This document shows, piece by piece, positions 7,694 through 15,324 of a stretch of 64,000 nucleotides of DNA. A program made the translations under genes and the position numbers. The notes under the pieces were generated by a model, which saw only the letters and a program-made list of their open reading frames with translations, searched no databases and had not been told where the DNA came from. Source of the stretch: UBA10349 sp003485905 (GTDB taxonomy: Bacteria > Pseudomonadota > Gammaproteobacteria > Arenicellales > Arenicellaceae); the NCBI GenBank assembly GCA_943787185.1, contig CALSLL010000006.1, forward strand, positions 62,001 to 126,000, read 5' to 3'. Position 1 is the first letter of the stretch; each line of letters begins with the position of its first letter.

Positions 7694-9874
7694 ATGCCTG
7701 TGATCGCGTTAATAATACTTTTTCTGCTGTCTTCCACCAAAGCAGTTGAATCAGACGTCGAGCAGCGAACACTGATCTTGTTCGACCGCTCGGCAAGCAT
7801 GATTCAACCTTATGAGGGCATACGTAAGATCGATATCGCCAAGCAATTGTTCCGCGATCTCGCAAACCAGTTGCAAGACGACCCTCAGGTTGCCATTCGT
7901 TTTTTTGCCGGAGGCACCACAGGAGACAAGGCTATGGACTGCCAGGCAAGTGAAATCGGATTGGAATTTGGCGGTGTGCGAACCGCTTCGTCCCTTGCAA
8001 CATTTGTCGACGACATCAAAGCCACAGGACAATCCACTCCCGTTACTTTTGCGCTTGAGCAAGCTCGAGCCGATCTTGCCGATTGGCCCGGACCACGAAA
8101 AATTATCCTCATTTCAGATGGCGAAGAAACCTGCGACCGCGACCCGGAAGAATTAGCCGAATTATTCTTTGAAGAAGGTATCACCATTGACACTATCGGC
8201 ATCGGACCCCCAGATATGTTTTCACAGCTAGGGATGATCGCCCTCTCAGGTGGAGGCGGATTTCAACTCGCAGAAAATATGGAAAGCCTCAAAGGCGCAT
8301 TAGACAGCGCATTACCTGGCGGAGTTCTAGATTTTGGGGCTCCGGGAGAAGCGCAGTCTTCTGCTCCGATCGCAATAGAATCGGCACCTGCACCTGCACC
8401 TGCAAGCATGATCTCAGCGCTTCCTGCGGTTACCAATATCGGCCTTTCCGAACCTGAAGATGCGCCTGCGGGCGCCGCACTTGCGGTGGAAATTATATTC
8501 GACGCGAGTGGATCAATGGCAGCCTGGCTTGGCGCTAGTACGAAGTTATCTCTTGCCAAAGATGCCCTGCGTGTGGCGACTCAAGGGCTAGACAATGAAT
8601 CGATGCTAGTCGCCTTCCGTGCTTATGGCTTTGACCAATCGCTTGCCAAGACCGCCGAAGCATCTTGTCCCAACACTGAACTTTTATTACCTTTCACCGA
8701 CACTGGACAAGCGGCTAAGGTCACGCAACAAGCCGACGGTTTGGTGGCCTATGGCTACACACCAATAGCCAGATCGCTTGAGCTTGCCGGGCAGGATTTG
8801 AGCTCGGTCGAGGCAGCTCGACGAATGATAATCCTGATTTCTGACGGGGAGGAAACCTGTGACGGTGATCCGCAATCTGTCGCTCGCGCCTTGAAGGCTC
8901 AGGGCATCGATTTGCAAACACATGTCGTAGGTTTTGACTTGGATGAAGTAGCGCGCCTTCAGATGAGTGAAATTGCTCGCGAAGGTGGTGGCTCATATTA
9001 TGATGCCAGCGATGGTGCTGAATTGGGTGCGAGCCTGATACGTGTGATCGAACTCGCGCAAGAGGCGGCTGACCCTTGGGACTCACGACTCATTCATCCA
9101 ATCACTGGTGGCAAGACGATCGAAACTGCGGTTGCTATAACTGCAGGCACTTATACTCTTGACGAACACTTACCAAGCGGCGAAGAACGATTTTTCAAGG
9201 TTGATACCGCTATAGCGCAGCGCGCACTACTTCGGGCAATTGTTCAATCTCGCAAGGCAATATTCGAAGAGGATGGCGAAGCAAGCGAAAGCGAAATTGC
9301 CTACAGTGGTTTTGAAATTCGAATTTACGGATCGGACGCCGAAGAGGTGAAAGGCCACTGGGCACGTGTCTATGGCGAACGCGGAGAACAAGCACATACA
9401 GGATTCGTTGACCAAAGCGGTGATGGATTCTTTTTCTCAATTGGGAACCGTTACGACACCGTGAATAAAGACGCACTGTTCCAATTAGTTGTTGATGAGG
9501 CTGGTGATCTGGCAGAGCGCCAGGATGCGCCAGATGACGATAAAGTGGCGCTGTCGGCCAGTATGTCATCACCCATCATCGGACATTTGGGTCTGGAAGA
9601 CCGCGAAGATATTTACTCAATTGCCTTGATGGATTCTGGTCAGAATACAGGCATCAGTGTTCGCTTCACCGATACTGATTTCCGCTTCCAGTTGGATGTG
9701 CGTGATGCGGCAACAGGGCGTCGTATCGAACGATTCACCGGCCTCACCGGTGAAATAGATGCCTCTGTCGAGTTACCGCCAGAAACAAACGCAATCACAG
9801 TGGGTGTGCTGGATAATAACCCTAGCCTCGACGCGGAGTTTTCATCCTACAGCATTACAGTAAACCAGGAATAG
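7694..9874 (+). CDS. Exported protein with two von Willebrand factor A domains
   Basis: A 726-residue protein (from ATG 7694) with a hydrophobic signal segment, PVIALIILFLLSSTKA. The first VWA domain has MIDAS motif DRSAS at 31-35; the second has DASGS at about 270-274. An Ala-Pro linker near residues 230-240 separates them. Both domains contain ISDGEETCD, a metal-site loop, and the C-terminal third is beta-rich and unassigned. VWA domains bind metal and protein partners at the cell surface or periplasm. Start is uncertain: AGGAGG at 7653-7658 is too far from this ATG but ideally spaced for in-frame ATT codons at 7664 or 7667, which would add a basic n-region (RQSRKKSR) to the signal peptide. 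The next gene follows 13 bp later and is probably co-transcribed. Confidence 0.85.
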   Translation: MPVIALIILFLLSSTKAVESDVEQRTLILFDRSASMIQPYEGIRKIDIAKQLFRDLANQLQDDPQVAIRFFAGGTTGDKAMDCQASEIGLEFGGVRTASSLATFVDDIKATGQSTPVTFALEQARADLADWPGPRKIILISDGEETCDRDPEELAELFFEEGITIDTIGIGPPDMFSQLGMIALSGGGGFQLAENMESLKGALDSALPGGVLDFGAPGEAQSSAPIAIESAPAPAPASMISALPAVTNIGLSEPEDAPAGAALAVEIIFDASGSMAAWLGASTKLSLAKDALRVATQGLDNESMLVAFRAYGFDQSLAKTAEASCPNTELLLPFTDTGQAAKVTQQADGLVAYGYTPIARSLELAGQDLSSVEAARRMIILISDGEETCDGDPQSVARALKAQGIDLQTHVVGFDLDEVARLQMSEIAREGGGSYYDASDGAELGASLIRVIELAQEAADPWDSRLIHPITGGKTIETAVAITAGTYTLDEHLPSGEERFFKVDTAIAQRALLRAIVQSRKAIFEEDGEASESEIAYSGFEIRIYGSDAEEVKGHWARVYGERGEQAHTGFVDQSGDGFFFSIGNRYDTVNKDALFQLVVDEAGDLAERQDAPDDDKVALSASMSSPIIGHLGLEDREDIYSIALMDSGQNTGISVRFTDTDFRFQLDVRDAATGRRIERFTGLTGEIDASVELPPETNAITVGVLDNNPSLDAEFSSYSITVNQE

Positions 9875-9887
9875 GAGTGCTCGATCG

Positions 9888-10778
9888 ATGACAAAAGGCA
9901 CGATACTTTCGAGCTTGGCAGTTTCTCTGGCTTTAATCGCACCTGTAATGGCTGACCGTGAGCTTCCTGCAGGCGCTGATCCAGACAGCGTTTTAGATGC
10001 TTTTTTCGCCGATTTAAAATCTTCGCTGGATGATCCAGCGACCACGGACATTGGCTTAAATGGAACTTATGCAAATGCCGAAGGATATTGGATCCGCTCG
10101 AGCCCCGAAAGCGTGCAACAAACCGGGCAGGTCGCTGACCTTAACTCTGTGATGTTTTTTATTATGAATCAACCCGTTAGCTGGGATATTGGTGACACAC
10201 GTATTGCGGGTGATTTCGCGCGAGCCACGGTCAGCTTTGCTCCCTCGGCCTCGAGCGGGGTGGTTCGCGAGCGTGATTATGACCCTATTGAAGCACGCTT
10301 CGATCTAGTCACTCGAGATGGTGATTGGTTTATTGTTGGTTTCAAAGGCCCACAAGTAGAAGCGCCTAAGCCTGAACCCGACGCACTTATTGTTAACACC
10401 GATGATACACCTGAGACCTTGGTTACAAGGTTTATGGACGTTGTGGTAGCCGACCTTGGCCCCTCGTCTGGCCCTCCCGGGAGCGGGAATCTGTCACACG
10501 TCGCCGCAAAAGTAGAAGATATGTGGGTCGATACAAATGATACCGCACGCTCACTTGGACAAACCCTTTCTATGATGACAATACTTCAGCCCAAAAGTTG
10601 GTTGTTGAACGAATCAGTAGTTACTGGCGAATCGGCAGAAGTTTCAGTGACGTTCGAAAGTGACTCACCGATGGCAGCCGGTACTCCCGCGGCCAGAAGT
10701 TTGAACATTACTCCAACTTTGCGTTTTAGCGCTGAGCGTGTAGACGAGCAGTGGAAACTAAAGACCGTGGCTCGCTAG
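9888..10778 (+). CDS. Exported protein of unknown function, partner of the VWA gene
   Basis: A 296-residue protein with signal peptide TILSSLAVSLALIAPVMA, probably cleaved after VMA near residue 23. I do not recognise a family. The mature region seems to contain two similar halves: each has a predicted helix with DAFFADLK or TRFMDVVVADL, a central MMT/MNQPxSW segment (NQPVSWDI and LQPKSWLL), an EVSVTF/RATVSF strand and a final WFIVGFK or WKLKTVAR strand. This suggests an internal duplication of an NTF2-like cone-shaped fold, which is inference. It starts 13 bp after the VWA gene, with GGAG about nine bases upstream, so the two products may work together. Confidence 0.75.
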   Translation: MTKGTILSSLAVSLALIAPVMADRELPAGADPDSVLDAFFADLKSSLDDPATTDIGLNGTYANAEGYWIRSSPESVQQTGQVADLNSVMFFIMNQPVSWDIGDTRIAGDFARATVSFAPSASSGVVRERDYDPIEARFDLVTRDGDWFIVGFKGPQVEAPKPEPDALIVNTDDTPETLVTRFMDVVVADLGPSSGPPGSGNLSHVAAKVEDMWVDTNDTARSLGQTLSMMTILQPKSWLLNESVVTGESAEVSVTFESDSPMAAGTPAARSLNITPTLRFSAERVDEQWKLKTVAR

Positions 10779-10895
10779 TAGCGCTTTAAGCACAGATTTG
10801 CGTAAGCAGAGCGTTCAATATTGAGTAGCACCGGCTACCGAAACGACGTTGCTTGTAAACACGCCTAACCTGTCTAGCAGGGATTACTCAGTGTA

Positions 10896-11816
10896 TTAAG
10901 GTTGGGAGGGACCGAGAATAATTTTATCGGTACCCACTAATCGTGTTTGTCTCAATACGAACCACATACTTTCGCCCAATCGCAGCTTGAGGTAGTAGCC
11001 TTTGTCATCGGCCCCTCTTTTATAATTGACTTCGTAATCCTGATTGTATGCTCGGGTATCGATCGCCATGGTTTGTTGAAATAGTTGGCTCAGGGTTCCT
11101 CCAAACGTGCCAGTGTCGAATTTGGTGTCGACTATAATCTCAATTTGTCGTGTAAATGCGGCGGCAGCTTTTACGTCCGCACCAAACATAATTAATAAAT
11201 CTGCTTGATCCAAAACAATTTTGAAAAAATTTGGCGTATCGTAAAAATTTTCCTTACGCTCCCGGTTGACGATAAGCTTGCCAGTCTCAACCAGGCGGCC
11301 ACCAATTTCCTCGACTTTTTCTGGGCGCATTCCCATGTATTTAAAGTATACATCACCACGAAACACGCCGTTGTCACGTGTATAGGTAAGCGCTTTGCGA
11401 TTTAGATCATCATCCGTATCAATATCGAGAATTGGATCGCGTTGAAACCATGCCTGTGTCGCGCGGGTATGAATTTCATCATCTTCTATAACCAGCCGGT
11501 ATCCATCACCTTTGCGGGGTACCCCAAGGATAGAAGTGCCGGTCATAGTGTATTTAGTACCTGTTTCTAACTCCACACCACGACCTTCGTATTTATCCCC
11601 AAGGTGGTTTGTGATTACCATATTGAGTTTTAAGTCGTCCGTATCACTGTAATTGCTTAAGACAAAAATAATATCGTTGTACGCAATATTGCAATCCGCA
11701 TCGATCTTGGGTTCGCCGTTTATAGGAAAACGCATAAACCAGTTTTCTCCAAGACTGCTTTCTGTGATCGGTACCGCTTCCCAGGTTTCCTGCCCCGTAT
11801 CTGTGCGGCTCAACAC
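10896..11816 (-). CDS. C-terminal part of a split exported zincin-like protein (no good start of its own)
   Basis: A 306-codon reading frame from a GTG at 11816. The frame is open for 36 further codons upstream, right back to the TAG of the preceding gene (11925-11927), with no ATG and no convincing ribosome site in between. The upstream peptide PLSQKYFSVEDLNDANDYVI reads as ordinary beta-sandwich sequence. The simplest reading is that this is the distal part of one protein of about 682 residues in which CAG became TAG. The region itself looks beta-rich, like an exported sensory or binding domain, and has no family I recognise. It is expressed only if the amber codon is read through or the GTG is used by reinitiation. 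Confidence 0.6.
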   Translation of the reverse strand: MLSRTDTGQETWEAVPITESSLGENWFMRFPINGEPKIDADCNIAYNDIIFVLSNYSDTDDLKLNMVITNHLGDKYEGRGVELETGTKYTMTGTSILGVPRKGDGYRLVIEDDEIHTRATQAWFQRDPILDIDTDDDLNRKALTYTRDNGVFRGDVYFKYMGMRPEKVEEIGGRLVETGKLIVNRERKENFYDTPNFFKIVLDQADLLIMFGADVKAAAAFTRQIEIIVDTKFDTGTFGGTLSQLFQQTMAIDTRAYNQDYEVNYKRGADDKGYYLKLRLGESMWFVLRQTRLVGTDKIILGPSQP

Positions 11817-11924
11817 TGCCGAGATTTCTACCCCTTCAGGGATTTCTTTATCTGGCAGCGAGAAAATAACGTAATCATTGGCATCGTTTAAGTCTTCGAC
11901 TGAGAAATACTTTTGTGAAAGGGG

Positions 11925-12944
11925 CTAAAGTTCAACAACGTCTCCAAATGAAGCCGGAAGTTTCACGATCTCTGCTTTAGCGCGCGCACTTGCTGTCACC
12001 AATGCAAAATCCGGGTCTAAGGTATCCCAAATGCCGGTTTTATCGCCCGGGATATTCAGGTGGGATAACGCAAAGTCGTGCCAATAATCACGAAAATTAA
12101 ACCAGCTCATGTCTTCGTTCTCGAAGCCATGGTCACGGTAAGAAATTATCGCATTGCTGAGCTGCGCAATAGACCCGGAGTGCACCTTCAGTAAGTAGTA
12201 ATACCAAAATAGTGATGCAAGGTGCCGCCGTTCCACCAGCGATTTACCGTGTGCCTCGCGAACCGCTAAAGTAAACCAACTGGTTTGGTCGGCATTCTGG
12301 TAAAGCCTTGGCTTGTTTATCCAGTCGTCTGGTGCACCGGTGAGCAGTGCTGCTAATTGAGGGGGACCTTCCACGTACCATTTTTGGATATCGCCAGAAT
12401 CGAAAGCGATGTCGAGAAACCCGCCCAACCCATCGGCATAGGGATGGGAGTCGGTCATGCGTTGCAATATATGCATGTACTCATGTAGAAACGAGTGCTC
12501 GGTATAGTCAGCGATCTCGACCAATATCACTAGTTCACCAGAAACCGTGGTAGCCCGCGCGCTTTCAGTCGCGTTAGTAATTTCCTCTACAACAAACACC
12601 TTAACCTCATCCAGCGAGCTGGCCTGAAAAAGATCCTCCAAAATCTGACCGCCTTGCTGGTAGGCTGCGGTAATGCGGTTTGTCGCCTCGGTCTGAGTGT
12701 CAGGGGCATAAATTGTAAGGTGCGGCGCCGCAGGAACCTGCTTCGGCCAGTAGATGCTTGATGGGTGCCCGGTATAGGTAAAAAACGTAGCATCCAGGCC
12801 ATCCATCAAGTCATAAAGCGCCGGGTCTGCTTCGTAATTCCTGCCAGCTGTCTGAGCCAAGCTGGCACTTACGAACATCAAACACGCCACTAGCAGTTTC
12901 ATCTGTCTCATGCCGCTTCTCCATCTGGGCTGTGTGGTAGCCAT
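11925..12944 (-). CDS. Exported gluzincin-like metallopeptidase domain protein (N-terminal part of a split gene)
   Basis: A 339-residue product with a signal peptide; MRQMKLLVACLMFVSASLA suggests the true start may be the Met at residue 12 or 15. The zinc signature HEYMH is at 154-158 in SFLHEYMHIL, and a candidate third ligand Glu192 lies in WYVEGPP. This arrangement is seen in peptidase MA-like gluzincins. It would act in the periplasm or outside the cell. The gene ends in TAG immediately followed, in the same frame, by the 10896-11816 sequence, so it is probably the front portion of a larger multidomain peptidase. The peptidase domain appears complete, so the truncated product might still be active. 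Confidence 0.75.
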   Translation of the reverse strand: MATTQPRWRSGMRQMKLLVACLMFVSASLAQTAGRNYEADPALYDLMDGLDATFFTYTGHPSSIYWPKQVPAAPHLTIYAPDTQTEATNRITAAYQQGGQILEDLFQASSLDEVKVFVVEEITNATESARATTVSGELVILVEIADYTEHSFLHEYMHILQRMTDSHPYADGLGGFLDIAFDSGDIQKWYVEGPPQLAALLTGAPDDWINKPRLYQNADQTSWFTLAVREAHGKSLVERRHLASLFWYYYLLKVHSGSIAQLSNAIISYRDHGFENEDMSWFNFRDYWHDFALSHLNIPGDKTGIWDTLDPDFALVTASARAKAEIVKLPASFGDVVEL

Positions 12945-13027
12945 GTGCGAGTTATAGGGAGTATAAAGTATATAAGCTGCTATAAAAAACGCGGTTATTG
13001 AGTCACACGACTAGTTAAACGGGTATC

Positions 13028-13999
13028 TCAAGGTCGCCGAATGTTTATATCTCTGCCAATCTCGATAACCATCAGATCTTCGGCAACTTCCAATGACCCA
13101 CTCCATGTTTTACGGGTCTCTTCAATCAGCTCAGGTAATTGTGCGGGGTTATTAATTAAATGGGTATAGACACCCATGCGGGTTTTGGATTGGGTAAAAA
13201 CCTTACCCGCATCAGCAGGCAGAGTATGTGTCGCAATAATGCTATTAACCGTAGCCTCATCTTTATAAATATTTCGCAGCAGTACTTGCAGTGCTGGGGC
13301 CATAACTTCGTGGATAAGTACATCCACACCCTGGCTATTTTCGATTAAGTTTTCTGAGTATGTCGTATCGCCCGAAATCACTACACTGCGCCCAGCATAG
13401 TCAATTCGATAACCAAATGCCGGCTTTACCTCTCCATGATCAACTTGTATTGCGGTAACTTTTACGCCGTTTATCTCATAAACGAAACCGTCATAGACGT
13501 TTGTTACCGTATATTCAAGGCCAGCCCTAGATGATGGGCTTGATTGATAATCAACTCGAAGTACCGCGTCCTGTTCGTAGGCGAGTCGAATATGTCTGAT
13601 TAAATCTTCGGTCTTCTCCGGGCCGAACACGGAAATGCCCGTCGCTCTGCCCCGCACCCAGCTATTGATATAATAATCTGCTGTTCCCGTCGTATGATCA
13701 GAATGCAAATGAGTAAAGAATAAGTGCGCTGTCTCCCTCAAATAGATCGTCCCAAGATTTCCAAGACGATGGCCGCAGCCTCGACCACAGTCGAAAAGCA
13801 ACTTTTCACCCCCAGCTTCCACCAGAATACTTTGGCCCATCTGGTTCGGATTAGGGTTTGGTGTGCCGGTTCCTAATAAAGTCACCTTAATATCGAATGC
13901 CGAATCATCCTTATCAGCTGTCTGGGCGTAGCTAAATGTTGAGATTGTCATACTGCAAATGATGACAAACGGGTAAAAATATTTATGTAATTTGATCAT
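13028..13999 (-). CDS. Exported MBL-fold metallo-hydrolase (RNase Z/arylsulfatase-like)
   Basis: A 323-residue protein with signal peptide FYPFVIICSMTISTFSYAQ. The fold starts with VTLLGTGTPNPNP near residue 39. The zinc motif HLHSDH occupies 97-102, DHGEV and SGDTTYS follow further on, and IATHTL near the C-terminus carries the last ligand. The GTGTP start and SGDT motif place it in the tRNase Z/PhnP/arylsulfatase branch of the metallo-beta-lactamase superfamily, but export excludes tRNA processing. Its substrate, possibly an ester or phosphodiester outside the cytoplasm, is unknown. It follows the NHL propeller gene on the same strand. Confidence 0.82.
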   Translation of the reverse strand: MIKLHKYFYPFVIICSMTISTFSYAQTADKDDSAFDIKVTLLGTGTPNPNPNQMGQSILVEAGGEKLLFDCGRGCGHRLGNLGTIYLRETAHLFFTHLHSDHTTGTADYYINSWVRGRATGISVFGPEKTEDLIRHIRLAYEQDAVLRVDYQSSPSSRAGLEYTVTNVYDGFVYEINGVKVTAIQVDHGEVKPAFGYRIDYAGRSVVISGDTTYSENLIENSQGVDVLIHEVMAPALQVLLRNIYKDEATVNSIIATHTLPADAGKVFTQSKTRMGVYTHLINNPAQLPELIEETRKTWSGSLEVAEDLMVIEIGRDINIRRP

Positions 14000-14137
14000 A
14001 AAAAGTATCCCGAACTAATCGCCCACATGTACATCGGTTAAGCTGAACGTGCTCGATTCTACCTCTAAGCTGCCCATAATCGACACACAAAAATTAGGCT
14101 TCAGTTCGGCCGCTATCTAGAGATCCGATTCGACAAA

Positions 14138-15166
14138 CTAGTTCATATCGTATCTTCTTAAAGCCTCATCGCGCGTTAATGACGTATAGACGACCCCATT
14201 CATGTCTACCGCAACGCCTTCCTGAGACCCGTTTTCGTCAGGATCTTCTATGAATGTAGTGACGACACCATCTTTCGCACTACCAATCCTGACTCCTTCG
14301 CTCCATTCTGATTCCCGCCCAGGATCGTCAGAGTTTGCATCAGCCACGTAAATCGTATCGTTTACATCAATGAATATGCCAGATGGTTCGCCGAACTGGT
14401 CCCATTCGTCAATGAAATTACCGTCCTGGTCGAATATCTGAATCCTGCCATTGTCACGATCGGCAACAAACAATCTGCCTTGCGAGTCCATAGCAAGGCC
14501 GTGGGGTGTATCAAACTCACCCGGAGCTGATCCCCGCCTACCCCACGTGGTAATAAAACTGCCATCACTTGAGAACTTCACGATTCGCGCATTTGAGTCT
14601 CCACCGTGCCCGTCCGCAACAAAAATATCTCCATTCGGTGCCACAAGAACCGCGGACGGCGAATTGAATTCGTTTGGTCCGGTTCCCGCAACACCTGCGG
14701 TACCTAACGTCATAAGCAGCTCACCGTCGCGGCTGAACTTCAAAACCTGATGCCCCTTTCCGTCTCTACTCGCATCCTGGCCATCTGGCCCCTCGCGGTC
14801 TGTTACCCAGACATTACCGTCTGGGTCGATGTGTATAGTGTGTGGCCGCAGAATCAGTCCCGCTCCAAAGGATTGGACAAGAACCCCGTTAGCGTCGAAC
14901 TTAAGAATAGGATCGACATCTGATCCAGCACAGGTTGTGCCCGCGCAGGCATCGTACGCCCAGATACTGTCGCCATCTGTGTCAATCGCAAGGCCGGCTG
15001 TATTTCCTATAGGCCGATCATCTGGAAGCTTGAAAAACGTCTCGTCCAATAGATAGGGAGCGGGTCGATCATTCACCTCGCTGTTGATTTGCCCGAAAAC
15101 CGTAGCGCAATAAATCAAACAACCGGACATAATAGTAAATAAAATGGATTTGAGTAGGATGATCAT
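14138..15166 (-). CDS. Exported NHL-repeat six-bladed beta-propeller protein
   Basis: A 342-residue protein with an N-terminal hydrophobic signal (ILFTIMSGCLIYCATVFG). It has repeated NHL-type blades: VLKFSRDGELLMTLG, NEFNSPSAVLVAPNGDIFVAD, GEFDTPHGLAMDSQGRLFVAD and GRIQIFDQDGNFIDEW. Such propellers resemble the peptidyl-alpha-hydroxyglycine alpha-amidating lyase fold, though no specific activity can be assigned. A pair CAGTTCAGSD near residue 75 may form a disulfide. It heads the - strand run that continues into the MBL hydrolase. Similar propellers recur at 49 kb and 55 kb. Confidence 0.82.
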   Translation of the reverse strand: MIILLKSILFTIMSGCLIYCATVFGQINSEVNDRPAPYLLDETFFKLPDDRPIGNTAGLAIDTDGDSIWAYDACAGTTCAGSDVDPILKFDANGVLVQSFGAGLILRPHTIHIDPDGNVWVTDREGPDGQDASRDGKGHQVLKFSRDGELLMTLGTAGVAGTGPNEFNSPSAVLVAPNGDIFVADGHGGDSNARIVKFSSDGSFITTWGRRGSAPGEFDTPHGLAMDSQGRLFVADRDNGRIQIFDQDGNFIDEWDQFGEPSGIFIDVNDTIYVADANSDDPGRESEWSEGVRIGSAKDGVVTTFIEDPDENGSQEGVAVDMNGVVYTSLTRDEALRRYDMN

Positions 15167-15324
15167 TTTCTGCCCTCGTTGAAAAAACTAAAAGCTAGCT
15201 TTCAAAGTATAGAAAGTTTAAAGCATGTGTTCCATTGATCTAATGACGGTGAGATGCCCAAGTGGACATCCCAATTCAAGTTGTTAGAAACGATTAGTGA
15301 ATCCGCAACCAGCTTCAATGAAGA

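Noticed and set aside
8263..9086. Several 98-121 codon frames on the - strand within the VWA gene
   Set aside because: They are antisense to conserved VWA motifs and show no family resemblance or ribosome sites.
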